Positions 8,559 through 16,929 are shown, counted from the stretch's first letter. The stretch: 64,000 nucleotides of DNA from Streptomyces nitrosporeus (GCF_008704555.1 NZ_CP023702.1:3844001-3908000), one strand, 5' to 3'. Numbers and translations are program-made. The notes: generated by a model not told the origin, from the letters alone.

Positions 8559-9221
8559 TCAGTAACCGACGGTGAAGCGCTTCTGGATGTGCTTCGGGGT
8601 GTCGAGCTCGTCGACGAACGCGACCGCGTAGTCCTCGGCGCTGATGCGGCTGTTGCCGTCCTCACCGATGACCAGGTCGTCCAGGCCGAGCCGGTAGTTC
8701 CCGGTGCGCTCGCCCGGCTCGATCTGGGCGGCCGGGGAGAAGTGGGTCCACTTCACGTCGGAGACGGTGCGCAGGTAGTCGAGCGCGTCGCCCTGGCCCC
8801 GCATGACCTGGGTGACCAGCTCCGGCAGACCGGGGGTGTCCCAGACCTTCTTGCCGTCGGGGGTGTTGAGGGAGCCCGCACCACCGATCGAGATGAAGCG
8901 GGGGGCGCCGGCACCGAGCAGCCGCAGACCTTCGACGAGGGACTCGGCGGCGTTGCGGACGAACGCGGCGTGCGCCTTGCCGTCGGTGTAGCCGCCGCCG
9001 ACCGCGGAGACGACCGCGTCCTTGCCCTCGGCGACCTCGGCGACCGACTTGGCGTTCAGCACGTCACCACTGGTGACCGTCAGGTTCGGGTGCGACACGG
9101 TGAGCTCGCCGGCGCTGCCCACCACGACGGCGGTCACCTCGTAGCCGCGGTTCAGCGCCTCGGTGAGGATGCGCGAGCCGAACGTACCGGTGGCACCGAA
9201 GAAAGCGATCTTCTTGGACAT
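8559..9221 (-). CDS. NAD(P)-binding NmrA/SDR-atypical oxidoreductase
   Basis: The 220-residue protein begins with a Rossmann motif, FFGATGTFGSRI (residues 7-18), and keeps the atypical short-chain fold of NmrA/YwnB-like proteins. There is no Tyr-x-x-x-Lys catalytic pair in the usual place, so it may be a reductase with other chemistry or a redox sensor. It lies between the exported flavin oxidase and the aminotransferase in the same orientation. Whether it is the missing reductive or dehydrogenase step of the pathway cannot be decided from sequence; it does not look like a LeuB-type decarboxylating dehydrogenase. Confidence 0.8.
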   Translation of the reverse strand: MSKKIAFFGATGTFGSRILTEALNRGYEVTAVVVGSAGELTVSHPNLTVTSGDVLNAKSVAEVAEGKDAVVSAVGGGYTDGKAHAAFVRNAAESLVEGLRLLGAGAPRFISIGGAGSLNTPDGKKVWDTPGLPELVTQVMRGQGDALDYLRTVSDVKWTHFSPAAQIEPGERTGNYRLGLDDLVIGEDGNSRISAEDYAVAFVDELDTPKHIQKRFTVGY

Positions 9222-9390
9222 GGGAATGCGTTCCTGTCTTTCGGGGGACCCGGGCGGACGCCCGGGGGAGGAGCTCGGTGGAGCGGAAGATGCGGTCGGC
9301 CTGTGGCATCCGGGCCCGGTCGGCCGGCCGGCCGCGCGCAGCGACGGGCAGCTGCGGTCTGTGGGTGCGTCGTGCGCTGCGGGGCAGCGC

Positions 9391-11043
9391 TCAGGGAAGG
9401 GCGATCGACTGCGCGTGCCGGAACACGTTCATCGGGTCGTACCTCTTCTTGACCTGCTGCAGACGCGGGTAGTGGTCCTTGTAGTAGAGCGTCGTCCAGG
9501 CGACCCCGGAGGTGTTCTGCGCGGGGTCGGTGATGTCCGCGTCGGGGTAGTTCACGTAGCAGCCGTCGGTGGCCGCGTTCGGTACCGGATAGCCGCCACT
9601 GGTGGAGTACACCTCCGTGTACACCTCGCGCAGCCAGCCGGTGTTCTCGGCGTCGTCGGCGGCGGTCGACCACTGGGTGGCGTAGAGCGCCTTGAAGACC
9701 GAGTCGCGCTGGGCGGAGGCCGTGTCGTCGGCGTGGACCGTGTTGACCTTCGAGCCGTAGCCGAAGAGCATCACGTTGGCCACCGGGTTGCTGAAGTCGG
9801 TGCGGGTCAGGTGGTTGTAGAGCGAGCCGGCCTGGGCGGCCGTGAAGCCCTTGCGGTGGTACGCCGACTTGTTGGCCGAGCGCAGGGTCGGGTTGGTCAG
9901 CGCCGGGTTGTTGGTGCCGAGCAGCCGCACCGAGGTGAGCCAGGGCAGCTTGCGCGGGGTGAAGAACTCCGGCAGCGGGCCCTGCTCACCGACCGCCTCG
10001 GCCAGCGGCGCGGTCTCCACCCCGGTCGGCGAGGTGATCTCGACGAGGTAGTCCTCGATCAGCTGCCGGGCGTTCGGTACGGAGGCGTCGAGCTGGGTGA
10101 TGATGCCGATGTTCCCGTTGGACCTGTGGTTCATCACCAGCAGGCTGGTGAGCGCCGAAGCGGGTGAGTCCAGCGTGCTGTTGCGCTCGTGCCAGTCACC
10201 GTAGTGCCGCACCAGGGAGATGAACTTGTCCTTGTCGAAATCCGCCCAGGGCAGCGAGACCGCGCTCAGGTAGACGTCCTTCGGCGGGCTCATGAGCTGG
10301 TCCGCCGGCGTGCTGCCGAAGGCGCCGGGCGAGCGGAAGAAGTACCGCGTCACCACACCGAAGTTCCCTCCGCCACCACCGGTGTGCGCCCACCACAGGT
10401 CGCGGTGGGGATCGGTGGCCTCCCGGGTGGCCTTCTTGATCCTGACGGTGCCGTCCGCCTCGACGATCACGATCTCGACCGCGTACAGGTGGTCGACGGT
10501 GATGCCGTACTGACGTGACAGCAGACCGAAGCCGCCGCCGGCTATGTGCCCGCCGATACCCACCGAGTAGCACAGGCCGCCGGGCAGCGCGACGCCCCAG
10601 CCCTTGTAGAGCGCCTGATAGGCGTGCAGGAGGGTCGCGCCCGCCTCCACCACGAAGGCGTTGTGGGAGGAGTCGTAGTAGACCTCGTCCATCTGCGTCA
10701 TGTCGATGAGCGTCTTCACCCCGGGGTTGAAGACGAAGTCGGCGTAGCAGTGACCGCCCCCGCGCACCGCGATGCGCTTGCCGGCCGCGACGGCCTCCTG
10801 CACCACGGCCGCCACCTGCGCGGTGTCGTGGACCACCTTGACCGTGTCGGGAGTGCCGACCCAGCGGGTGTTGTGGCCGACCGTCATCTCCTGGTAGCGG
10901 GCATCGCCCGGCAGGATGGTGGTCACGGGCTCCACCGGAATGGACTGCCCCGTGGCCGAGGCTGGAGAAGTGCCCAGCACCGTTGCGCTGACGACCCCCG
11001 CGGCGGCGCCGGTAAGCACCGTCCGTCTGTTCAACATGCTCAC
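9391..11043 (-). CDS. Tat-exported berberine-bridge-type FAD-linked oxidase
   Basis: The 550-residue protein has a Tat signal (NRRTVLTGAA, hydrophobic stretch, ASATGQS, residues 1-33), then an FAD_binding_4 domain and a C-terminal BBE segment. His98 in RGGGHCY and Cys158 in GLCYSVGIGGH match the two residues that bind FAD covalently in bicovalent BBE-like oxidases. Such enzymes use O2 to oxidise alcohols, amines or sugars or to cyclise substrates. Export means its step acts outside the cytoplasm, probably late. It is the first gene of the minus-strand series, divergent from the 2OG oxygenase gene across a 399-bp control region. Confidence 0.92.
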   Translation of the reverse strand: MSMLNRRTVLTGAAAGVVSATVLGTSPASATGQSIPVEPVTTILPGDARYQEMTVGHNTRWVGTPDTVKVVHDTAQVAAVVQEAVAAGKRIAVRGGGHCYADFVFNPGVKTLIDMTQMDEVYYDSSHNAFVVEAGATLLHAYQALYKGWGVALPGGLCYSVGIGGHIAGGGFGLLSRQYGITVDHLYAVEIVIVEADGTVRIKKATREATDPHRDLWWAHTGGGGGNFGVVTRYFFRSPGAFGSTPADQLMSPPKDVYLSAVSLPWADFDKDKFISLVRHYGDWHERNSTLDSPASALTSLLVMNHRSNGNIGIITQLDASVPNARQLIEDYLVEITSPTGVETAPLAEAVGEQGPLPEFFTPRKLPWLTSVRLLGTNNPALTNPTLRSANKSAYHRKGFTAAQAGSLYNHLTRTDFSNPVANVMLFGYGSKVNTVHADDTASAQRDSVFKALYATQWSTAADDAENTGWLREVYTEVYSTSGGYPVPNAATDGCYVNYPDADITDPAQNTSGVAWTTLYYKDHYPRLQQVKKRYDPMNVFRHAQSIALP

Positions 11044-11282
11044 TTCTTGTACCTGAGACCTCTCTGGACCACATCACCTGAAAGTCGCGCGGAATGTATG
11101 GATATTCCATCCGCGCAACTACACCCCCGCACAGTGGCGTCGAATTGATCCGGCGGCGGGAAAACCCGCGAACCGAGGATTTTTCCGCACTGCGCCGATG
11201 GATCAAAGCAACCGGTTCGAAGGCTTGTCAAGCGTTGCCCGAGGGCTCCATAAACCTGCCTACACCTGAGGGAGAGGGTGTC

Positions 11283-11328
11283 CTCCACCCTCCACCTTCG
11301 GGGGTGGAGGCCCTCCACCAAGGTGGAG
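11283..11328. promoter_or_regulatory. Array of CTCCACC/GGTGGAG heptamers in a divergent promoter region
   Basis: Five copies of the heptamer CTCCACC or its complement occur in 46 bp: 11283-11289, 11290-11296, 11303-11309 (inverted), 11313-11319 and 11322-11328 (inverted). They combine into palindromes, including CTCCACC-AA-GGTGGAG and a near-perfect GGTGGAGG-C-CCTCCACC centred at 11311. This is the expected look of a cooperative operator between the BBE oxidase and 2OG oxygenase genes. The LuxR or LysR regulator of the cluster could bind it. The rest of the 11044-11442 spacer shows no gene. Confidence 0.6.
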
Positions 11329-11442
11329 AGCGGCACGGGTCAATTCATCCTTAGGCTGATGACCCGACCGGGGGCAGTGGGTACAGAATTACCCCCACAG
11401 TGGTCGCCCAGGCGATCGTCCATCGATTTGGAATAGCGAGTC

Positions 11443-12450
11443 ATGCAGCCTTTTTATGAACTCACCGACGCCGAGCGCGATGGGCTCGCCGCAGCTCTGG
11501 CCGCGGTCACCAAGAGCCCGTACGAGGACTACCCGGCCTTCTCCCGCTCGGTGACCGATCTGGTGGACCGGGGTGAGGTGCCGGCGTTCTTCGCCGAAGC
11601 CGTGGCCGGCATCCGTGCGGAACGCGAGTCCGGTACGTCGGACGCGCACGTCCTGCGCAACTGCCCCATCGACCCGGTCGTCCCGGTCCTGAACCACGAC
11701 GATCCGCTCGCCGACAAGTACGCGAAGAAGAAGACCTTCGTCGGTGAGGCGCTGCTCGAACTGTTCGCGCAGCTCGCCGGCACACCGCTGCTCGCGTACG
11801 ACACCCGCTTCAACGGCGACTTCTTCACGGACGTCATCGCGATCAACCGCTACAGCGGGAAGCAGACCGGTTTCAGCGACGGCGAACTGGTCTTCCACAA
11901 CGACCGCACCGCGCACCCGGTCCGCGCCGACTTCATCTCCCTGGTGGGCATGCGCTGCCCCGGGGGCGAGCTCACCTACACGGGGTTCGTCGAGGGCCGC
12001 GCCCTGCTGTCCCACCTGACGGCCGAGGAGCAGGAGATCCTGCGCAAGCCGTACTTCATCACGCCGTTCGACGTGTTCTCGCGTGACAACAACAAGAGCC
12101 TGACGGTCTCCGAGGCGCATCCGATCCTGGAGCGGGAGCACAGCATCCGCTACCTGGACACCCACACGACCGTGGCCCCCGACAGTCCGCCGGAGGCCAA
12201 GGACACCCTGATCGCGCTGAAGAACGCCCTGGTCCGCGCGGAGAAGAAGCGCCACCGGATCCTCACCGGTGACCTGTTCTCCTTCGCCAACCAGGACGGT
12301 CTGCACAGTCGCGACAAGATCGAGGTCAACGACCCGGAGCGGGCCCGTTCACGCTGGCTGCTGAAGACCTACGCGTTCCGCGACGAGGCGAACGCGGAAC
12401 AGCACGCCGACAAGTGGATCAACGGTGTCCGCGGCCGGGTGGGCGACTAG
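11443..12450 (+). CDS. Fe(II)/2-oxoglutarate-dependent oxygenase, TauD/clavaminate synthase-like
   Basis: The 335-residue protein has the 2-His-1-carboxylate triad of the family: His152 and Asp154 in VFHNDRTAHP, and a distal His288 in DGLHSRD followed by basic residues (ARSRWLLKTY) suited to 2-oxoglutarate binding. It would hydroxylate, desaturate or cyclise a small substrate, plausibly the amino acid made by the minus-strand operon. ATG 11443 is preceded by AATAGCGAG, a poor ribosome site. The stop codon TAG at 12448-12450 lies inside the terminal inverted repeat of a 181-bp element, so the native C-terminus may have been altered. Confidence 0.88.
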   Translation: MQPFYELTDAERDGLAAALAAVTKSPYEDYPAFSRSVTDLVDRGEVPAFFAEAVAGIRAERESGTSDAHVLRNCPIDPVVPVLNHDDPLADKYAKKKTFVGEALLELFAQLAGTPLLAYDTRFNGDFFTDVIAINRYSGKQTGFSDGELVFHNDRTAHPVRADFISLVGMRCPGGELTYTGFVEGRALLSHLTAEEQEILRKPYFITPFDVFSRDNNKSLTVSEAHPILEREHSIRYLDTHTTVAPDSPPEAKDTLIALKNALVRAEKKRHRILTGDLFSFANQDGLHSRDKIEVNDPERARSRWLLKTYAFRDEANAEQHADKWINGVRGRVGD

Positions 12451-12627
12451 GGCGTGTTTCGAAAGCCCCGCCTTCCCGGCGGCGTCTGGCACGCACGCTC
12501 GCCGCGTTGTCGGGATCACCCCGATACAACCAGTATCGGGGTGACCCTCCGCCTTGCGATCGCACGCACCAGACGCCGCCGGGCCCGCCCTCCGGGCGGA
12601 CGGCGCTACTTTCGAAACACGCCCTAG
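12447..12627. mobile_element. MITE-like palindromic element with perfect 19-bp terminal inverted repeats
   Basis: CTAGGGCGTGTTTCGAAAG (12447-12465) is repeated exactly inverted at 12609-12627. Inner arms also pair: GGCGGCGTCTGG with CCAGACGCCGCC, and a central GTATCGGGGTGA/TCACCCCGATAC hairpin. The 181-bp unit has no gene and resembles MITE-like intergenic palindromes common in Streptomyces. It lies exactly between convergent genes, provides both their stop codons and could act as a bidirectional terminator. No transposase is nearby and no flanking target duplication outside CTAG is evident. Confidence 0.75.
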
Positions 12628-13412
12628 GGGTAGCTGCGGGCCACCTCCCGCCGGACCCGTGCGTTCCCGTCGGGGCGTGCGGGGCCGTGCGGTGCGGGCG
12701 CGGTGGTGCCACGTGTCAGCAGAACGGCTTCGAGGCGGTTGCGTACGCCCAGCTTGGTGAGGGTGTGCGAGATGTGGCTCTTGACGGTCGCCGAGGAGAC
12801 CCGCAGGCGGTCCGCCACCTCGACGGTCGACAGACCGTCGGTCAGCAGGTCGAGGACCTCGCGCTCCCGGTCGGTGAGCGCGCTCAGCAGCCGCTGGAGG
12901 GAGTCGTCGTGAGGTCCCGGGGCGGTCCGGACGGGCTGCGCCACGGGCCGGCGCTCGGCCGGGGACCGGTACAGCACCTGCAGTTCGGGCGAGAGGACCA
13001 CATGACCGGAGGCGACCGCCCGGGCAGCCGCCGCCAGGCCGCCGATCCGGGTGTCCTTCATCAGGCATCCCTTCGCGCCGGCCTGCAGCACGGCATCCAG
13101 CTTGGCCTTCGTCCAGCCGACACCGATCAGCAGGACCTCGATCCCGCAGGCGGCCAGTTCCCGGACCGTACTGGCCGGTTCGCAGTTGTAGCCCATGCCG
13201 AGCACGGCGACATCGACCTGGTCGAGCGGCCAGTCCTTGAGCGGTTGCCTGATGTCGACGCTGGCGACCAGCTGCAGCCGGTCGGCCCGGTGCACCACAC
13301 CGCCCAGTACATGCCGGGAAATCGGGTCCTGGTCCGCAAGCAGAATGCGAGCTTCCGGATCCGCCACCCTGCCGTTCGTGAACCAGTCGTCCTCGAATAT
13401 GTGAGTTTCCAT
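12624..13412 (-). CDS. Orphan LuxR/NarL-type regulator with pseudo-receiver domain
   Basis: The 262-residue protein has an N-terminal receiver-like fold (ILLADQDPISRHVL start, MKD lysine near residue 119) and a C-terminal LuxR helix-turn-helix (LTDREREVLDLLTDGLS through TVKSHISHTLTKLG). The phosphoacceptor Asp expected in VAVLGMG (residues 68-74) is Gly, and no histidine kinase is adjacent, so it probably does not respond to phosphorylation. ATG 13412 follows GAGGAGG at 8 bp. It is a likely pathway regulator, divergent from leuC-like. Its TAG stop at 12624-12626 comes from the terminal repeat of the palindromic element. Confidence 0.88.
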   Translation of the reverse strand: METHIFEDDWFTNGRVADPEARILLADQDPISRHVLGGVVHRADRLQLVASVDIRQPLKDWPLDQVDVAVLGMGYNCEPASTVRELAACGIEVLLIGVGWTKAKLDAVLQAGAKGCLMKDTRIGGLAAAARAVASGHVVLSPELQVLYRSPAERRPVAQPVRTAPGPHDDSLQRLLSALTDREREVLDLLTDGLSTVEVADRLRVSSATVKSHISHTLTKLGVRNRLEAVLLTRGTTAPAPHGPARPDGNARVRREVARSYP

Positions 13413-13737
13413 GAGGCCCCCCTCCTCGTTGATGACCGAAACGATACATGTCCGCTTCCCGATGCTCCTCCGGATGAGACAAACGCTACAGATTGAAAGA
13501 TCCTGGAACTCCCGGCATTTCGGACAGGTGGATGGGTGAGTGTGGCTTGAAATGGACCCTTTAGTGGTCTCGGATACTGGGCGGTAGCTGGATCTCGGCC
13601 ATTTCGGGACAAGGCGGTGCCCCGGGGGGTGGTGCCCGGCCATGCGGTGAGAGCCGGCCCGCGTGAGGGATGTTCGTCGGCGTTTTATGCCTGGTACGAG
13701 AACTGAACGAAGATATTCACAAGGAGTTAAAGGTTCC
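13413..13737. promoter_or_regulatory. Divergent promoter region between the LuxR regulator and leuC-like genes
   Basis: This 325-bp spacer is less GC-rich than its surroundings. A near-direct repeat CATTTCGGACAGG (13516-13528) and CATTTCGGGACAAGG (13600-13614) is spaced 84 bp apart, about eight helical turns, which could suit a dimeric regulator. No gene is seen in it. AAGGAG at 13721-13726 serves leuC. Confidence 0.35.
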
Positions 13738-15138
13738 ATGGGTTCGACATTGGCGCAGAAGACGTGGGATGCCCATGTCGTACGACACGGCGATGACGGC
13801 GGCGATCTCCTCTACGTCGATATGCATCTGCTGCACGAGGTGAACACGCCCCAGGCGTTCGACGACCTGCGGGCCGCCGGCCGTGCCGTCCGGAGGCCCG
13901 ATCTCACGGTGGGTACCGAGGACCACAACACGCCCACCGTCGCCATCGACAAGGTGATCCAGGATCCGGCCGGCCGCCGCCAGACCACGTTGATGCGGGC
14001 GAACTGCGAGGAGTTCGGCATTCCGCTGCACCGCCTGGGCTCCGCGGGCCAGGGCATCGTGCATGTCATCGGGCCCGAACTCGGCCTGGTGCGGCCTGGG
14101 ATGACCATCGTCTGCTGCGACTCCCACACCACCACGCTCGGTGCCTTCGGAGCGGTCGCCTTCGGCATCGGCACCAAGCAGGTGGAGCACGTCCTGGCCA
14201 CCCAGACCCTGCCGATGGCCCGGCCCAAGGACATGGCCGTCACCGTCACCGGTGAACTGCCGCCCGGCGTCACGGCCAAGGACCTGGTGCTCGCGATCAT
14301 CGCGAGGATCGGTACGGGCGGCGGCGTGGGCCACATCATCGAATACCGGGGTGCCGCCGTGACAGCCCTCTCGATGGAGGGCCGGATGACGCTGTGCAAC
14401 ATGTCGGTCGAGGCCGGCTCGCGCGCCGGGCTGATCGCCCCGGACGAGACGACCTTCGCCTACCTCAGGACCCGCCCCGGCATGCCGCAGGGCGCCGACT
14501 GGGAGGCCGAGGTCGCCCACTGGAAGTCACTGCGAAGCGACGAGGACGCGGTGTACGACAAGGAGGTCGTCATCGACGCCTCCACCCTCACCCCCTATGT
14601 CTCCTGGGGCAACAACCCGGGCCAGTCCATCCCCCTGGACGCCGTGGTGCCCGCTCCGGCCGACTTCAGCGACCCGCAGGAGCGGGTCGCGGCGGAACGG
14701 GCACTGGCTTACATGGACCTCGAACCGGGCACGGGGATGCGGGAACTCCCCATCGACGCCGTCTTCCTCGGCTCCTGCACCAACGGCCGCATCGAGGACC
14801 TGCGTGCCGCGGCCGAGGTGCTCGAAGGGCGCAAGGTGGCCGACGGCCTCCACATGATGATCGTGCCCGGCTCGACGCCGGTGCGGGAGCAGGCCGTCGC
14901 CGAGGGCCTCGACCGGGTGTTCGCCGAGGCCGGTGCCGACTTCCGGCCCGCCGCCGGCTGCTCGATGTGCGCCGCCCTCAACGAGGACCGGCTGCTGCCG
15001 GGCCAGCGCGCCGCCTCCACCAGCAACCGCAACTTCGAGGGCCGGCAGGGAAAGGGCTCGCGTACCCACATCGTCTCGCCGGCGGTCGCGGCCGCCACGG
15101 CCGTCGCCGGCCGGCTCGCTGCCCCCGCAGACCTCTGA
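13738..15138 (+). CDS. LeuC-type large subunit of 3-isopropylmalate dehydratase (HphC-like isomerase candidate)
   Basis: The 466-residue aconitase-family protein keeps the [4Fe-4S] ligands: Cys in GSCTNGRIEDLR and the CSMC pair in PAAGCSMCAALNEDRLLPG. With the next gene it would isomerise a 2-substituted malate to the 3-substituted form. In this cluster the natural substrate would be the product of the condensing enzyme. ATG 13738 follows AAGGAG. Streptomyces keeps a housekeeping leuCD elsewhere, so this is probably a second, pathway-specific pair; only the whole genome can prove it. If no other leuCD exists it would simply be the leucine enzyme. Confidence 0.88.
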   Translation: MGSTLAQKTWDAHVVRHGDDGGDLLYVDMHLLHEVNTPQAFDDLRAAGRAVRRPDLTVGTEDHNTPTVAIDKVIQDPAGRRQTTLMRANCEEFGIPLHRLGSAGQGIVHVIGPELGLVRPGMTIVCCDSHTTTLGAFGAVAFGIGTKQVEHVLATQTLPMARPKDMAVTVTGELPPGVTAKDLVLAIIARIGTGGGVGHIIEYRGAAVTALSMEGRMTLCNMSVEAGSRAGLIAPDETTFAYLRTRPGMPQGADWEAEVAHWKSLRSDEDAVYDKEVVIDASTLTPYVSWGNNPGQSIPLDAVVPAPADFSDPQERVAAERALAYMDLEPGTGMRELPIDAVFLGSCTNGRIEDLRAAAEVLEGRKVADGLHMMIVPGSTPVREQAVAEGLDRVFAEAGADFRPAAGCSMCAALNEDRLLPGQRAASTSNRNFEGRQGKGSRTHIVSPAVAAATAVAGRLAAPADL

Positions 15139-15157
15139 GGCTCAAGGAACCGCACCC

Positions 15158-15748
15158 ATGGACAAGTTCACCGTTCACACCGGTACGGCGATGCCGCTGC
15201 GCCGCAGCAACGTCGACACCGACCAGATCATCCCGGCCCGGTTCGTCCCCTACTTCAGCTGGAAGGGCCACGCCAACGCCCTCTTCGCGGACTGGCGCGA
15301 CGACCCCGCGTTCCCCCTGAACCTGCCGCAGTACCAAGGCGCGACGGTGCTGCTCGCCGGTAACGACTTCGCCACCGGGTCCTCCCGGGAGTCCGCGGTC
15401 TGGGCCCTCGAACGGTTCGGTTTCAAGGCCGTCATAGCACCCCGGTTCGGTGACATCTTCCGCGGTAACTCCCTGATGCGCGGCCTGCTCACGGTCGCCG
15501 TCCCGGCCGCCGTGGTCGAGAGGCTGTGGGAGGCGGTCGAGCGGGACCCCTTCACCGAGGTGACCGTCGACCTGGAGCTCCTGGAGGTCCGCTGCGGCGG
15601 CCTCGTCCAGCCCTTCGAACTCGACGAGGCCGCCCGGCAGCGGCTCCTCGCCGGCCGGGACCCGATCGCCGACACGCTGGCCGAGTCCGCCGACGCCATC
15701 ACCGCGTACGAAGGAGGCCGCCGCCCCGCGCTGCCCGTGACCCGCTGA
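15158..15748 (+). CDS. LeuD-type small subunit of 3-isopropylmalate dehydratase (HphD-like candidate)
   Basis: The 196-residue protein starts 19 bp after the leuC-like stop, with AAGGAA before ATG 15158. It has NVDTDQIIPARF and DIFRGNSL as in LeuD, the swivelling aconitase domain that completes the active site. The usual GSSREHA motif reads GSSRESA, a His to Ser change that may mark altered substrate choice. The last codons and the stop lie in the first copy of a perfect 28-bp tandem duplication, so the C-terminal ALPVTR is encoded twice but read once. Confidence 0.88.
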   Translation: MDKFTVHTGTAMPLRRSNVDTDQIIPARFVPYFSWKGHANALFADWRDDPAFPLNLPQYQGATVLLAGNDFATGSSRESAVWALERFGFKAVIAPRFGDIFRGNSLMRGLLTVAVPAAVVERLWEAVERDPFTEVTVDLELLEVRCGGLVQPFELDEAARQRLLAGRDPIADTLAESADAITAYEGGRRPALPVTR

Positions 15749-15776
15749 CCGCCCCGCGCTGCCCGTGACCCGCTGA
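15721..15776. repeat. Perfect 28-bp tandem duplication spanning the leuD-like stop codon
   Basis: Copy one (15721-15748) ends exactly with the TGA of the leuD-like gene; copy two (15749-15776) is identical and a 12-bp partial third copy follows. Perfect identity suggests recent slippage. Confidence 0.95.
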
Positions 15777-15814
15777 CCGCCCCGCGCCACGGCCTCCCGC
15801 ACCCCCCGTCCCAC

Positions 15815-15853
15815 CGAGAACGGCTCCCCGCGAAGCGAGGGGAGCCGTTCTCG
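15815..15853 (+). terminator. Terminator after the leuCD-like operon
   Basis: CGAGAACGGCTCCCC (15815-15829) pairs perfectly with 15839-15853 around a 9-nt loop. It separates leuD-like from the LysR gene on the same strand. No U tract follows, as is common in Streptomyces. Confidence 0.75.
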
Positions 15854-15882
15854 GCGCATGCGTACGAAGGAAGGGAAAAGAC

Positions 15883-16929
15883 ATGAAGATTTCTCAGTGC
15901 ACGGCCTTTGTCGCCATTGCCGACACCGGAAGTTTCACGCTTGCCGCGAAGGCCCTGTCCATCAGCCAGTCGGCCGTGAGCCATGCGATATCGAGCCTTG
16001 AGAAGAACCTCGGGGTTTCCCTGATGAAACGCAGCCGCAGCGGTGTCGAATTCACCGAGATCGGGCAGCGCGTTCTCGAACACGCGCGTACCGTCGTGCA
16101 CGGCGCGGAACAGATACGGCAGGAGGCCGAGGCCCTGCGCTCCCACCGGTCCGGCACGCTCAGGATCGGCACCAGCCAGAGCTTCGCCGCCAGCCTGCTG
16201 CCCCGGCTGCTGACCGAGTTCTGCGCTTCCTGGCCGGACATCGGGATCGAACTGCACGAGGGGACCGACCAGGAGATCGCCGAATGGCTCGGCGGGTACA
16301 CGATCGACGTCGGCGTGGTGGCTCTGCCGAAGGAGAACCTCAGCACCGTCCCCCTGCTGCAGGACGAGATGTACGCCGTACTGCCGCCGGAGCACGCGCT
16401 GGCCGGGCGGCGCGCCCTGGGCATGGAGGAACTGGCCGACGAGTCGTTCGTCATGCCCGTCAGCGGTGTGGAGACGATGCTCCGCACGGTCTTCCGGGTC
16501 ATCGGCCGCGAACCGCGCATCGCGTACCGCGCCCATGACGTCAACAGCCTGCTGTCCATGGTCGCCGAGGGCCTCGGGATCACGGTCGTGCCGGCCCTCG
16601 CCCTGCCGTCCGTACTGCCCCATCCGCAGCTGCGGGTGATCCCCTTCGCGCCTTCGCTGACCCGCCGTCTCGGTATCGGCGTCCGCACCGCGGCCCGCTG
16701 CACCCCGGCCGCCGAGGCATTCGTCGCCACGGCCCGGTCGCTGGCCCGCGACGGCGTCTGGTCCCGCTCCTCCGAACGGGGCCGGGGTGCCGACGCGGGC
16801 GGCCGGGCCGCGCCTCAGAACCCCTGGAGGCAGGGGGACCCGGGGAGTGTCCCGGCCGGACCGGGTGCCGGCGTCCGCACGGCGCCGTCCCGTTCCAGCG
16901 CGTGCCCGGCGATGGCGTCCGCGTCGTAG
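15883..16929 (+). CDS. LysR-family transcriptional regulator
   Basis: The protein has 348 residues. The first 60 form a LysR winged helix-turn-helix (SFTLAAKALSISQSAVSHAISSLEKNLG) and residues about 90-290 the effector-binding domain. The start follows GAAGGAAGGG. The C-terminal 45 residues, beyond the usual LysR length, are low-complexity and overlap the convergent FAD-protein gene by 115 bp. Regulators of this type usually bind a pathway intermediate and activate a divergent or nearby promoter. The cluster therefore has two candidate regulators, this one and the LuxR protein. Confidence 0.9.
   Translation: MKISQCTAFVAIADTGSFTLAAKALSISQSAVSHAISSLEKNLGVSLMKRSRSGVEFTEIGQRVLEHARTVVHGAEQIRQEAEALRSHRSGTLRIGTSQSFAASLLPRLLTEFCASWPDIGIELHEGTDQEIAEWLGGYTIDVGVVALPKENLSTVPLLQDEMYAVLPPEHALAGRRALGMEELADESFVMPVSGVETMLRTVFRVIGREPRIAYRAHDVNSLLSMVAEGLGITVVPALALPSVLPHPQLRVIPFAPSLTRRLGIGVRTAARCTPAAEAFVATARSLARDGVWSRSSERGRGADAGGRAAPQNPWRQGDPGSVPAGPGAGVRTAPSRSSACPAMASAS

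Noticed and set aside
8559..9221. NmrA-like gene as the missing LeuB/HphB dehydrogenase
   Set aside because: Its fold is a short Rossmann SDR-like protein of 220 residues, whereas LeuB-type decarboxylating dehydrogenases are about 350 residues of another fold.
11040..11336. Small minus-strand open frame upstream of the BBE gene
   Set aside because: It overlaps the operator array, has no ribosome site and no recognisable composition.
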